Shown: positions 20,510 through 32,772, counted from the stretch's first letter. The stretch: DNA of 64,000 bases from Lactarius indigo (GCA_025766275.1 JAFKAC010000006.1:558001-622000); one strand, 5' to 3'. The notes: generated from the sequence alone by a model not told the origin. Program-made: numbers and translations.

Positions 20510-21730
20510 TCAAGTGCTGACAGCCAATTCAGGTAATGTACAAATTGGAGAAAGACTCAGCAGCCCCAGATGAGGTGATAGGGGCCTAGGAACCAAGGTG
20601 GGAATGGCTGGCAGTGCATCCTGCAGTGCAGTTGATTTGGAATGTTGGGCAATCATATCTGAAGGCTGCATGCTTGGCCACATGTTTGATTTGAGGGCCT
20701 GCACTTGGGCCTGCATAGGTGATTCTGAGCCAAGTTCTGGGCTTGGGTGTTGTTATGATCTGACACTCCAGACCTCAGTTACAGTATGTCTCCATCTTGT
20801 TTCCCCTTCTATACTATACTTTGTTACCAAAAGAGCTACTATCACTAGTGGTGCTGTTTCCTTGATTTAAGTATCCCCCTAGCCCATTTAGTCTCTTTGA
20901 TACTGTGTGGACTTGTATTCATGTTGTTTGGAACCTCATCCCATATAAGCCTGTACCATAGACTGTAGGAAGCCAGACTTGGCTTCATTTTCAATCTAGC
21001 AACCTTGCCTTTGTACTTTGGTGTGACCTCACTTTATCCCCTCTTCTTGTGCATCCCCTACCTCAGTCCTCAACCAGGACACCCTGAAGTCTTTGCATCA
21101 AACTATATTAACACATCACACCTGTTAGACTCTGTGCACTAGCAAGATCAAGTGTAGAGAAGTGTTACACACTTTGGGTGAGGAGCTCTATATTACAGAG
21201 TAGTGCTGCACACTGTGCCACACCCTTGCCACTTGTATTTCATAGCAATAAGATAACAGATGTCTTCACTTGATACCTGTGTGATTCAGAACCTTCAGAA
21301 CCCATGCCCCTGCTAGGGCATAACACCTTCACTCCTCCTGTATGGGAGATTGTCTCCAGGTGGTCCTCCTTGCTCAGGCAGTGGTTCTAGAGTTTGTTGT
21401 TGTGCACCTCCTAATGGTGGGTCCAATTGATTCAGTCCTAGTATTGTGTGGAATGTAGTGGCATCATCTGACATCATCTGTACTCTGGTCTCGGGGTTAA
21501 TAGGCATTAAAATTTCTTGTGCTTCATGGTGGAGGGCTGCTGCTGCCTCATGTGCTACTGTTTCTCTCATGGTGAATACTTCTTGTTCTGTCATAGTAGT
21601 AGTAGCCATTGCTTCCTGTGCTCCTGGGGATCGTACATGAATGACTTCTGGTTGGTTGTGAATATAAAGGGACTCAGCTCTTTGAGCAGTGTATTGCTCT
21701 ATGGGCCCTGTGCTGGCTTGATGACCTTTG
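20510..21730 (-). pseudogene. Remnant of an unrecognised minus-strand gene, split by an LTR and by Copia
   Basis: Read on the minus strand, an open frame enters from across the Copia insertion (36899-37087), continues through 21730-21326 (MATTTMTEQEVFTMRETVAH, then ALHHEAQEILMPINPE and ILGLNQLDPPLGG), is broken by the Gyp-C solo LTR at 20751-21325, and resumes at 20750 to end at 20510 (MQAQVQALKSNMWPSMQPS). It is Gln/Pro/Ala-rich in its later part. The frame is continuous across the Copia target site. I do not recognise the family; it could be an old DNA-transposon protein. Confidence 0.45.
20751..21325 (+). repeat. Gyp-C solo LTR
   Basis: TGTTATGATC...GGGCATAACA, same family as the Gyp-C 5' LTR at 53206, with the TATATAA and AGACTTGGCTT promoter block. 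No target duplication is visible (GGTGT on the left, CCTTC on the right), which suggests recombination between different copies or decay. Confidence 0.85.
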
Positions 21731-22346
21731 TGTTGATAAGTGACCCTTGCGCACTTAGCGGCTCATACGGACCGGACTTGCAGCATGGACTGCTTTAGAT
21801 TAGATATATAGGATCTGTAGATTAGATACTGTTTTGATCTGTACAATCTATTACTTATCATTGCGTCACCTATAACATCATGTACTATGACATCATGTGG
21901 ACTACTCTGGACTTGTCATTGTACTACGTCTTTGTTCTTCCTTTAGATATATCTTTATTGTGATGTCATTATGATATCATCTTAGTCTGGACCCTTCTTG
22001 TTCTATACGCCTTGTTCTCCATATGCACACTCCTTTGTCCTGTTGTAGAACAATGCGCTCCTTGTATTCTGTGACCTGTGGTTACTTCCCTTGTACTAGT
22101 GTCACGCCTCTGTACAGTATAAGTAGACTGCTTGTACGCCCTGGTCCACATCAGTTCTCTCACTGCTGTGTGCCAGGTATGTCTTCTCCTCTGTAATACC
22201 ATGATCAGTTCTCTCACTGCTGTGTGCCAGACACTTCTGCTTTACTTTGCAAGATCTCCTGTTGCTGCTTTCCAGCCACCCAGCTTATCTCACCACAGAA
22301 CACTTTGTCCCTCTGTGAGTATGCTATCTATGTGTGCTGTTCATCA
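21731..22346 (+). repeat. Copia 5' LTR
   Basis: TGTTGATAAG...CTGTTCATCA. Contains a GTATAAGTAG box at about 22117-22126, a likely TATA element. Related solo LTRs occur at 37093, 46516, 48545 and 49541. Confidence 0.95.
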
Positions 22347-22358
22347 GGTTATGGGCCC
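22347..22358 (+). other. Copia primer-binding site, half-tRNA initiator-Met type
   Basis: GGTTATGGGCCC directly follows the LTR. It is complementary, with one G-U pair, to the anticodon arm of initiator tRNA-Met (GGGCUCAUAACC). Copia-type elements are known to prime with a tRNA-iMet half molecule cleaved in this arm. The tRNA sequence is from general knowledge; no tRNA gene is in the window. Confidence 0.65.
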
Positions 22359-23127
22359 TGGTGCCCTAGCCACTCCACTTGGCTGGTCACTGTCTTCCTA
22401 GGAGGACACACCAGGCTAAGGTCTGTCTGGGGCCTTACCAGCCTTGCCCAAGGCAGAGAGCAGTGGGGCGCCACTTGTCTCTGCTAAGGAACCTCCTGTA
22501 CATGTACTGCCCAGTAGTCCTACTTTCACCCCTACTGTTTTCCTAGCCCCTGTGCTATGCGCAAGGAGACTGGGTCTGGTAGCCCCTTAACTTCAAAATA
22601 TCCAGGCGTGCATGGCCCACTGGGCTGTGTATTGTGGAGCTTAGCGCCAGCTGTCTCTGGTGCTCCACACTGGGCGCAGGATCTCCTCACCATGGGAGTG
22701 TAAAACCTGGTTCAGGCTCTGGGGGGTGTTCACCTTATGGTGTTCTGCAACCAGATACCTGCCTTGTAGCGGCAATGGGAAAGGATTCAGTAAAGCCACT
22801 TGTGGCGATGAGGCAACCAACAGGCCGAGGAGGCTGAGGTAGACAGCCTTGGGCTCTGAAAGCATTCCCTTCACCTTCCCCCTGACGCAAACCATTTGAG
22901 CTGTGTCCTAGACACGTCCTGGCTGGCAGCTAGCTCATGGTATGGCAAAGGGACTCTCTCAACCTGGGCCTAGCCCTTGTATCACTGGCATACCATCAGG
23001 AGGCAGGACGCGCTAGCGTTCTGGCCTTACAGAATCACAGACAGGAGTGGTACCCCCTCTATCTTTATGTCTTGCAACTATGAAGCACTGTCGCTGACTG
23101 CTCCTCGGCGACAGATAAATCATCCCA
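22359..23127 (+). other. Copia untranslated leader, about 770 bp
   Basis: Between primer site and gag ATG. No long frame is supported. It is GC-richer than the LTR and presumably carries packaging signals; no specific structure is claimed. Confidence 0.5.
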
Positions 23128-24103
23128 ATGTCTGGTTCATCCTCTACCCCTGCTGCCGGTGCTGGTGCTCCTCCCAGCCCCACTGGTGGCTCTGCAGGAG
23201 GCTCACTCCCTCCTCCTTCTGGGTCCACACCCTCCACACGTCTCTCTCAGGCCCACAGCGCCAACTTTGGCATGCCATCAGGCATCCATCTCACTCAGTT
23301 TGATGGCACTGGCTGGAACGAATGGTCTGGGACCATTGAGGCTATCCTCACGCTGCATGAGGCTGAAGATGTGTTCACCTTGGACACACCCCCATCTGGT
23401 ATCACTACCGATGAGTGGGACTCAGTCCAGCGTCGCTCCAAGGTGTACCTCCGCCTTTACTTAAAGCCAGATGTCTACTCCCTTGTGGCGGACAATATTG
23501 TCTATGCCACTTTCAAGGCGAAGTGGGACAAGCTGAGAGACATATACGCTGGTGCTTCGGGCAGCACCACCATCTTTAACTTGTGGATCCAGTTAACGCA
23601 AGCCTGCCTCGACGACTCCGCACCCATGGCTGCTCAGCTGGCCAAGCTCAATGAGCTAAGGGTTGCCCTTTCCAACGCGCAGATGGGTGTCTCTGACGTC
23701 CAATACTGCCTCATTCTCCTCCACGCACTACCGCCCTCTTATGAGGTGTTAGCCTCAACCATCCTTGCCAGTGGGGCCCCCTCCGCACTCAAGCACGCTG
23801 AAATAATTGCGTGCATAGTGTCGGAAGAAGCTTGCTGCACCGGGCCCTCTGGCTCTTCCCTCAACAAGGTGGCCCCCGTCAAGTCAACGGGCAAAAAGAG
23901 CAAGAAGGACCACTCTGGTCTAACTTGCCACTACTGCAACAAAAAGGGCCACATCAAGCCTGACTGCAGGAAGAAAAAGAAGGATGAGGCTGATGCAAAG
24001 GAGAAGGAGAAGGCAGGCAACAAGGCCGCAAATAGTCATGTCCTAGTACCTACCACCGCCTCCATTACAGAGGTCGTAGAGCCCAAGATAGATTGGGCCT
24101 CTG
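23128..24103 (+). pseudogene. gag-pol: Copia gag-pol, part 1: Gag and zinc knuckle (interrupted)
   Basis: Starts at ATG 23128 with a Ser/Gly/Pro-rich head, then the Copia capsid domain (HLTQFDGTGWNEWSGTIEAI to QYCLILLHALPPSYEVLAST) and one CX2CX4HX4C knuckle, CHYCNKKGHIKPDC, followed by a Lys-rich tail. There is no stop; the frame is cut at the CTCTG target site by Gyp-A copy 2 and continues in phase at 32185. Confidence 0.9.
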
Positions 24104-24823
24104 TGTTACGGACTAGACTTGTTTCCAACTTTACTTTAATTTCTTACTTACACTTGCATTCACGGGAAAGTCTTTCCTTTCTTGGCTTCCCCTTTTTCGG
24201 ACTTGCTGCGCACTAGGAGCCTTAAGATTCTCTCCTATTGCAAAGTGAGACAATGAGACACTCATTGTCCTTATTAGTCTTTATTACTACTATACTTGGG
24301 CTAAATGCACCCTTTTATGGCAGGTGTCTCATTTCTATTTTTAACTTTGAGACATGTCTCACTTGCCTTTTATATCCTTGCTTCTTCTCACACTTACTGC
24401 AGATAGCTGTGACACCTTCTTCTTTTTCCTGTGCCTGCTGCGGATTGCTGTACTTTCTTCTCACGCTTGCTGCGGATTGCTGTGTTACTTCTCATGCTTG
24501 CTGTGGATTGTGCCATTTGTTTGTTCCGCACAAACAAACCTTTTTCTATATAAGTCGTGGCCCTAGGTAGCTTGTATCCTTAGACTCGACTTCTTTACCA
24601 TCACAGTATACATTGTTTTCCCATTCCCTTGGGGTAACTCTCTGCTGAATCGTCGAACCTCTTGAACCCCCTTAAACTCCACTCACATCTTGAGTATTGT
24701 GTCATACTCTGAGATCCTTGTTAACCACTTAAACCTTGCCATTACTGGCTGAACCCTCGCTCATTGACATAGAAAGACCAGACTTGCTCACGCTGAGCTG
24801 AACGTTCCTACTGTAACGTTACA
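24104..24823 (+). repeat. Gyp-A copy 2 5' LTR
   Basis: TGTTACGG...CGTTACA; TATATAA at about 24547-24553 and predicted start AGACTCGACTT at 24582-24592. The self-primer site AAGTCGAGTCT follows at 24826-24836 and is again an exact 11-base complement. Confidence 0.95.
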
Positions 24824-25299
24824 TTAAGTCGAGTCTCTCCACCCTGGCTTCAAAACTAGGAAGCAGGAGCCGTTCCCAGTTCAAACCAGAATTCATCACC
24901 AGAAGAACAGAAGACGATCTCTCTGACAACATCAAGGGAGTAGCCATCTGGAAAACCTACGACAAAACCGAAGGATATTACGTTTGGAGCAAAGAAGACA
25001 ACGGATATATTCCTATTGAATACATAGAAGATAAACGACTTTGGGTAGTCATCGCACAATCATCCAAAGACCACAAGTGGTTCTCTGTCAAACCAGTACC
25101 ACTAGAATTCGGACTTGGTCCATATAGAAACAACCCAGTTGGCATAATTGTCGACTCAGATACAGAAGAACCCGCTCAGGATTCAGATCAACATCAATCC
25201 CCTGTTGCATCAGTGGAAGCTACGTCAGGTGTCCCCTCTTTAGCCCCACAAGAACCCATAGATTCAGGTGCTCGCACACCAACAAACTCAAGCATTAGA

Positions 25300-26502
25300 A
25301 TGACAAGCACAGCCACACAAATCAACACCTCAATCACCCACACCCCTAGTGGAGGTGGCAGTAGCAAAGGAGGAGGTGGAGGTGGAGGTGGAGGTGGAGG
25401 TGGAGGTGGAAGTGGAGGTGGAAGTGGAGGTGGAGGTGGAGGTGGAGGTGGAAGTGGAGGTGGAGGTGGAGGTGGAGGTGGAGGTGGAGGTGGAGGTGGA
25501 GGCGGTGGAGGAATCCCTGCTGGAAGAGCCCCACCTTTAGCCCCCCCTCCTGCCGGAGATAAATTAACAGGCCTACCACCAAAAGAATTCACTGGAGACC
25601 AAGCCCACAGCAAGAAATTCCTAAAAGAGTTTACCTTCTACTGGGCCCTCAATGGATCAATCGAGCAAATGAGAAACCCCTATCTCAGATGCATTGTCTT
25701 CCTCTCCCTAATACGAGGAGACTTGGTTGATGACTGGGTTATGGAACAAAGTGACTGGCTTACTGATGAACTTGCTGGAGGACGGGCTACAACAGAAGAA
25801 GACCTGTGGATCACCATCCTAGATCGCTTCCAAGCTGCTTACACAGATGTTGCAGAGAAGCAGAAGGCACAGAAGGCACTCCAAGCAGTCAAAATGGAGA
25901 ATGGAGACCTTGACACCTATATTGCTCAGTTCGCCGCCCTTGCAAAGAAGGCAGGATATGGTGCAGATGAAGAAGGAACCCTGGATATTTTCTCACGGGG
26001 TCTACCAGAAAAACTGGTCAGGAACATCATACAGTTCGACCACCCAGATGACTGGAAAGAATGGACCCAATCAGCCAGAAAGCACCATCAAGACTTCATC
26101 AATCTCCAAAATCGCTTTGGAATCAAAAAGGAAACTAAAGCCGGATTCACAAAAGGGCAATGGAACAATGCCTTTAAAGTCAAACCACGTGACCCAAATG
26201 CGATGGACATAGGAAGGACTCAAAGAGGAGCTGCAGGAAGAGCAGCCCTCACTGAAACCGAAAAACAGAAGCTCCAAGCAGAAGGGCGCTGTTTCCGTTG
26301 CAAGAAACAGGGGCACATATCGCAAAACTGCCCTGACAAACCAGCCAAACTTGCAGAAGCATCAACTACACCCTCTGCACCATCCACCACAAAAACCAAA
26401 GAGGAACTAGCAAATGAGATGTGGGGGACTCTGATGGCACAGAGTGAGGAAGTGCGAGCACTGCTCGTAGAGAAAGCATTTGCTGAGAAGGATTTTTCGT
26501 AG
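25300..26502 (+). CDS. gag: Gag of Gyp-A copy 2
   Basis: Same as copy 1 (capsid domain, knuckle CFRCKKQGHISQNC) but with a longer Gly/Ser tract: the GGAGGT array spans about 25367-25512 and adds 16 residues. First ATG at 25300; the frame is open upstream without ATG. G-GAT-TTT lies at 26490-26496 before TAG. Confidence 0.85.
   Translation: MTSTATQINTSITHTPSGGGSSKGGGGGGGGGGGGGGSGGGSGGGGGGGGGSGGGGGGGGGGGGGGGGGGGIPAGRAPPLAPPPAGDKLTGLPPKEFTGDQAHSKKFLKEFTFYWALNGSIEQMRNPYLRCIVFLSLIRGDLVDDWVMEQSDWLTDELAGGRATTEEDLWITILDRFQAAYTDVAEKQKAQKALQAVKMENGDLDTYIAQFAALAKKAGYGADEEGTLDIFSRGLPEKLVRNIIQFDHPDDWKEWTQSARKHHQDFINLQNRFGIKKETKAGFTKGQWNNAFKVKPRDPNAMDIGRTQRGAAGRAALTETEKQKLQAEGRCFRCKKQGHISQNCPDKPAKLAEASTTPSAPSTTKTKEELANEMWGTLMAQSEEVRALLVEKAFAEKDFS
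26490..26496 (+). promoter_or_regulatory. Predicted -1 frameshift site of Gyp-A copy 2
   Basis: G GAT TTT in the gag zero frame, followed by T-CG-TAG; pol is open in the -1 frame. Confidence 0.7.
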
Positions 26503-29500
26503 GCTCGAACCCGGCGGCCTGGGCTAGAGCTTTAAACATTTCCAGTGTACAATATAGCCAATATAGATCCTTGAAAGTCCCTGTACACCTGGAAACTGCA
26601 CACAAAACGGCCAATCAAGATGTCCTAGTAGACTCTGGAGCTACGGACAATTTCATAGACCCCAGGCTCCTGAAGCAAATGGGGATAGGGACAATACCCC
26701 TGCCAAACCCAAAGAAGATCTGGAATATCGACGGAACCCTTAATAAGGCAGGAGAACTAACAGCATATTCCATGCTAGATGTCCAATCAGGATCCAAGAA
26801 ACTACCCATGAGGTTCCTGGTGACAAATCTAGGGGAAGAACGAATGATCCTGGGATACCCCTGGCTTGCTGCCTTTGAACCCCAATGCAACTGGAAGGAC
26901 TCCACCATTGACACCAGTCACCTCCCTGTCATCATCACTACCCAAGGACTCCAAAAACAAGATACCCCCAAACCAAAGATCCACATCTGGAAAATGTGGA
27001 GCACATTCCTAAAAGAGTGTGGGTATGAGGAAGGAGATGAACTCTATCTCAGATTTACCCAAGATGAGGTCATTGGCAAAACCACGGTGGCCTCAGAATT
27101 GGCGCAAAAGGCACAAGATCAAACCGAAAGAACGCTAGAGGAAATGGTCCCCAAGGAGTACCTACAACATCAGAAGGTCTTCAGTGAAGAGAACTCCCAC
27201 CGATTCCCACCAATCAGGTCATGGGACCATGCCATCGACCTCACTCCAAATGCCCCAGCCACTATTGATTGCAAAATATACCCTCTAACACGTGATGAAA
27301 ATGAGGCCCTCACTAAATTCCTCAATGAACACCTTGAAAAGGGATATATCCAGCCCTCTAAATCCCCATACTCGTCTCCCTTCTTCTTCATCAAAAAGAA
27401 AGATGGAAAGCTTCGCCCTGTCCAAGACTACTGACGGATCAACCAGTACACTGTCAAAAATCGATACCCACTCCCCTTAATCCCAGAACTGATTGACAAG
27501 GTCCGGGATGCGGCATTGTTTACCAAATTTGATATCTGATGGGGTTATAACAACATCCGGATCAAAGAAGGAGATGAATGGAAGGCGGCCTTCAAAACCA
27601 ATCAGGGGCTGTTTGAACCACGTGTCATGTTCTTTGGACTCACCAACTCGCCAAGCACATTCCAGACCATGATGAACGTAATATTCCGTGACATGCTCCT
27701 AACCGGAGAAGTCATAATCTACATGGATGACATCCTCATTGCCACTATTGATGACCTGGAAAGACACCGCAAGGTGGTCCATCAAGTTCTAGAACGCCTA
27801 GAGGAACATGATCTCTACCTAAAACCGGAGAAATGCGCCTTTGAGGTTAGGTCTATAGAGTACCTGGGTGTCATATTGGAAAAAGGGAGGGTCCGAATGG
27901 ACCCGATTAAGGTTCAGGGTGTACGTGACTGGCCCACTCCAACAACAACCAAAGAAGTCCGTGCCTTTCAAGGATTTGCAAATTTCTATCGCCACTTTAT
28001 CCGAGGATTCTCCATGATTGCTTGTCCCCTTAACAACCTACTCAAAAAGGACACCAAATGGGAATGGACGGAAGACTGTCAAAAGGCATTTGACACACTC
28101 AAGACCTTGCTTGGAAAAGAACCCGTGCTCATTCAACCGGATTTGGAAAAACAATTTGAATTGGAAGTAGATGCATCCCGATTTGCCAATGGAGGGGTGC
28201 TTTACCAAAAGGATAACCAAGGAATTCGCCACCCAGTGGCCTATTACTCCCAGACATTTGGACCAGCAGAACAAAATTATGACATCTATGATCAAGAATT
28301 GCTGGCTATTGTGCGGGCTCTACGACACTGGCAGGCATATCTAGCAGGCTCCCCTCACAAGGTAGTGGTGTACATAGACCATGCAAACCTCCAATATTGG
28401 AAAGAACCACACAAGATCAGCTGACGGGTAGCACGAGAAGTCCTGGAACTCTCCGAATTTGATATAGAGCTCCACCACATTGCCAGCTCCAAGAATGCCC
28501 GGGCAGATGCCCTGTCAAGAAGACCAGACTATGATGATGATTCCCATGACAACTCAGATGTAACAGTCCTTCCAGAAGAACTATTTGTCAAAGCTACAAG
28601 GGAACTGCCACAGGAACAAGAACTATGGGCTTATGTCACACAGAACCTAGACCAGGAACGTATCAAAACCTGGATAGATACCTACAACCTAAAAGAACAC
28701 TCAGGGCTCCACTGGAAAGATGAGCGCTTGGTTGTTGCAGGGAACAACAACCTTAAGAGGGGGGTAATTCACGCTTTTCATGACCTTCCAAGCACTGGAC
28801 ACCCTGGAATTTCAAACACAATGGCTCTGATAACACAGGACTATTGGTGGCCTGGCATGAAGAAAGATGTGGAAGAATATGTCAAAGGATGTGCAGCATG
28901 CCAAGCCAATAAAGTCAACACCCACCCAAAGAAGCCAAGCCTTTCACCCATTTTTGGACAGATGACAGAACCATTTGAAACTGTCAGCATGGATTTCATT
29001 GTCAAATTACCCAAGTCAAAAGGCTATGACACAATCCTCACAGTTACAGATCATGATTGTTCAAAAGCAGCTTTATTCATCCCTTGCAACGAAACAATAG
29101 ATGCAGCCGGAGTCGCACAACTCTATTTACAACACATCTACCGCCACTATGGCCTTCCCAAGAAGGTCATTTCTGATCGAGACCCACGATTCACATCAAT
29201 GTTTGCAAGAGCTCTCTGCAAAGCCTTAGATATCAAACAAAACATCTCAACAGCATACCACCCACAAACAGATGGACAGTCAGAACGAACAAACCAATGG
29301 TTAGAACAATACCTAAGGTTTTGGTGTAATGCAAGACAGGATGATTGGGTAACATGGTTACCAATGGCAGAATTTGCTCATAACTCTTGGCCCAACGCTA
29401 CAACCCAAATTCCCCCATTTGAACTAATCATGGGAAAACTCCCACGCACCACATGGACGCCAAAACCCTCCCCAGTTCCAAGTGTAGGACAATGTCTTGA

Positions 29501-30101
29501 AGAACTGAAGAACAAGAGGAAGGAAGCTCAGGACAACCTAAAGAAAGCACAAGATTCCCTAGCACAGCGACCCTCCAAGTTTGAACCATACAAAGAAGGA
29601 GAAATGGTGTGGCTAGAAGGAACAAACATAAGGACTAGTCATCCAACCGCCAAACTAGCCCCAAAATGACATGGACCCTTCAAGATTACCAAAGTCCTGT
29701 CACCAGTCAACTATGAACTTGCCCTACCCCTGCAATGGAAGATCCACCCTGTGTTCCATGCCAACCTACTTACACCATATAGGGAAACACCGCTCCATGG
29801 AGAAAACTTCCCACGACCCCCACCTGACATAATAAACGGAGAAGAAGAATGGGAAGTAGAGAAAGTTCTAGACTCTGCCAAGAAGGGATGACAACATAAA
29901 CTCCATTACCTCATCAAATGGAAGGGCTTCCCTGACAGTGACAACTCATGGGAACCGGAGAAAAATGTATCGGCCCCTGAAGAAATTCAAGACTTCTTCC
30001 GACTACACCCAAATGCCGAAGGAGCGCCCTCCTCACATATAAGAAGTACAAGATTGGAAGGAAAAAACCCCCACTCCTCTACTCTTACATCTTCGCACAC
30101 A
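26497..30101 (+). pseudogene. pol: Pol of Gyp-A copy 2, five TGA stops
   Basis: Domains as in copy 1: protease DSGATDNFID, RT with YMDDILIA (about 27720), RNase H, integrase with DFIVKL, SDRDPRFTS and QTDGQSERTNQ, chromodomain LHYLIKWKGFPDSDN. Stops: 27432 (also TGA in copy 1), 27537 (CGA in copy 1), 28422 (CAA in copy 1, ancestral CGA inferred), 29667 (CGA in copy 1) and 29889 (shared). The frame passes into the zinc-knuckle extension. Confidence 0.9.
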
Positions 30102-31421
30102 ATGCCTTCTCGCTCCTCCTCTGTTGAAGCCCTCGTTGAACGCTCCATTGAACGAGGGTTCTTCTCTCGACCCCCTACCCCAGAACAACAAACCACCATG
30201 GATGTCAACCCGGCACTGGTTGCACTGTTGGAAAGTTTTGATGGACATCCCAACTTAGTCCCTAGGTCCTCCCTGTCTCCCCCTCCTGAACCAACTGCTA
30301 CTCCTCCTCCACTCCCTCCATCCACCCCTCCTCCTGACTCCCCCCCAACCTCTGTGACCTCCCACTCGCCGATGCCTCCACTGGAGGATGCCCCTATTGA
30401 CTATGAGCGTGTGGCTGCCATTACCAACGATGGCCCTAACGAAGACGACGACCACCCAGGCCTCCCCTTCTTCCCCAATATAGAGACCTCAGCCCGCTTC
30501 CACCCCCTCTACATCAACCAACCCGATGGCACTAAAGTCTTAGCAAAATACATTGCCTACACCGGTAACCACCAAGATGTCAAGGGTTGTATGGGCCGAG
30601 GTCAACCGGTCTATGGAGAACCTGTGTACCTGGATAGTCTCCCAGGAGCCATGCCACAGGTCATGTCGGATGACCAGATGCAGCAACTCTCACGTGATGA
30701 TCCGCGGGCATATGCCGTAGATGAGGCACTGAGGGACCTCAACTCCCCACAGCTAGATGCGGAGGTCTCTCGCCTTCGTAACTGTTTGGAACAGTGGGCT
30801 ACGCTCCAGAGGCAGTTCACTGATCTGCAGGCTCAATGCAATCGAGTCCATGGACTGCTGTTCAACACCATCTCAGAACTTGATGGGGTGCGCAGTCGGC
30901 TGGAAGCCACCCATGCCTACACCCGCATCGCAGAACACTATGCTGACACATGGCAGCGACCTTGCCTTTTCCGTCACCAAGATCTTCCCTTCCCCCCTCG
31001 CCCTGGAGGGCCTGTAGAGATGCCTCGCCTCCAGGAAAATCGCAATGGAGACCGGTGCTGGCGCTGTGACAGTCGCTACCATCGCAGCTTCAACTGCCCT
31101 CGGACCAGGCAGTACTGCTACCATTGCCATAGTGCAGGTCACTGGCCCAACAAGTGCCTATGGCGCCGGCTTGAAGAACAACCGGGAGAAGAAGATGCTG
31201 CCAACAAGTGGTGTGGCAAGTGTTTTAGGAACGACCCTGGACATGCCGAGATCCGCTGCCCTGTTTATGAGCAGTGCTAGAAGTGCGGAGTTCGCGGACA
31301 CTTCCAGTTCCTTCGCACTCATCGCTGCCGGGAGGTCATTGCAGAGAACTATAACTCTGATTGGGTTGACGATGACCTCGTACAGACTGATGACCCTGAG
31401 CCTGGCACAGATCATTTCTAG
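30102..31421 (+). pseudogene. Zinc-knuckle extension (ORF3) of Gyp-A copy 2, one stop
   Basis: Uninterrupted version of the extension. From the internal Met at 30102 it has about 390 codons to a TAG at 31278-31280 (TGG in copy 1), then continues to TAG 31419-31421. Order: Ser/Pro head; acidic linker; central domain (YINQPDGTKVLAKYIAYTG, YGEPVYLDSLPGAMPQVMSD, DDPRAYAVDEALRD); helical, probably coiled, segment (AEVSRLRNCLEQWATLQRQF); knuckles CWRCDSRYHRSFNC, CYHCHSAGHWPNKC, CGKCFRNDPGHAEIRC and a fourth KCGVRGH...C. It is in frame with pol, so it is probably made as the C-terminal part of Pol and perhaps cleaved off. RNA or DNA binding is inferred from the knuckles. Confidence 0.8.
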
Positions 31422-31458
31422 GGACGTCGAGGCGACAAGGACTCTGAAGGGAGGGTAA

Positions 31459-32179
31459 TGTTACGGACTAGACTTGTTTCCAACTTTACCTTAATTTCTT
31501 ACTTACACTTGCGTTCGCGGGAAAGTCTTTCCTTTCTTGGCTTCCCCTTTTTCGGACTTGCTGCGCACTAGGAGCCTTAAGATTCTCTCCTAGTGCAAAG
31601 TGAGACAATGAGACACTCATTGTCCTTATTAGTCTTTATTACTACTATACTTGGGCTAAATGCACCCTTTTATGGCAGGTGTCTCATTTCTATTTTTAAC
31701 TTTGAGACATGTCTCACTTGCCTTTTATATCCTTGCTTCTTCTCACACTTACTGCGGATAGCTGTGCACACCTTCTTCTTTTTCCCGTGCCTGCTGCAGA
31801 TTGCTGTACTTTCTTCTCACGCTTGCTGCGGATTGCTGTGTTACTTCTCACGCTTGCTGCGGATTGCGCCATTTGTTTGTTCCGCACAAACAAACCTTTT
31901 TCTATATAAGTCGTGGCCCTAGGTAGCTTGTATCCTTAGACTCGACTTCTTTACCATCACAGTATACATTGTTTTCCCATTCCCTTGGGGTAACTCTCTG
32001 CTGAATCGTCGAACCTCTTGAACCCCCTTGAACTCCACTCACATCTTGAGTATTGTGTCATACTCTGAGATCCTTGTTAACCACTTAAACCTTGCCATTA
32101 CCGGCTGAACCCTCGCTTATTGACATAGAAAGACCAGACTTGCTCACGCCGAGCTGAACGTTCCTACTGTAACGTTACA
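31459..32179 (+). repeat. Gyp-A copy 2 3' LTR
   Basis: 721 bp, preceded by the polypurine tract GAAGGGAGGG (31446-31455) and followed by CTCTG. Confidence 0.95.
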
Positions 32180-32184
32180 CTCTG

Positions 32185-32772
32185 AATCAATTTCTGTTGC
32201 CTTGTATGCTGCCTCACGTGTGCGCTGGATGATGGACAGTGGTGCTACACACCACATTACACCACATCGGTCTGACTTCAAAGACTACACCCCAACTAAA
32301 GGCACTGTATGCCTAGGGGATAAGTCCACAATAGACCAAGTGGGTGTCGGGTCCGTCATCTTCACTACGAGCCAGGGCATCTCTATCACCCTCAGTAATG
32401 TGCTACACCTACCACAGGTGAAGATGCGCTTCTTGTCGACGCGCGCCCTAGCACAAAAGGGTGCTGAGATTGCCTTTGATAGTGGCTCATTTAAAATATC
32501 TATCAACCAAAAGTGTGTGGCCAAAGGCTACCTTGAGGACAACCTTTACTGGTTGGATGCAGCCAGCGTCGGCCTCAACGCCCACACAAAATCAAGTGCT
32601 GCCACACTTGATATCTGGCATCAACGCATGGGACACATATCCTCTGCGGTGCTGAAGGCGCATGGTCCCTCTGCCACTACTGGCATGGACATAGACAGCT
32701 CTACCACGGCCCACACAGTCTGCCGTGGGTGCGAGATGGGTAAGTCCACTCGCCAACCCTTTTCTGCATCCT
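32185..32772 (+). pseudogene. gag-pol: Copia gag-pol, part 2: protease and integrase zinc domain
   Basis: Continues the frame from 24103. Protease active site WMMDSGATHHITPH; then the integrase HHCC region with WHQRMGHISSAVL and CRGCEMGKSTRQPF. No stop codon. It is cut by a Gyp-A solo LTR with ATCCT duplication (32768-32772 and 33494-33498). Confidence 0.9.

Larger units (their letters stand above)
24104..32179 (+). mobile_element. Gyp-A copy 2, inserted in the Copia element
   Basis: LTRs 24104-24823 and 31459-32179, duplication CTCTG at 24099-24103 and 32180-32184. Same organisation as copy 1 but without the internal LTR-E insertion, so it shows the ancestral zinc-knuckle extension. Pol has five TGA stops and the extension one TAG. 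Its two LTRs differ mainly at CpG sites. Confidence 0.95.

Noticed and set aside
22132..22401. Frames beginning MYALVHISS in Copia LTRs
   Set aside because: Located within the LTR at the same place in 5' and 3' copies and broken in the diverged solo LTRs.
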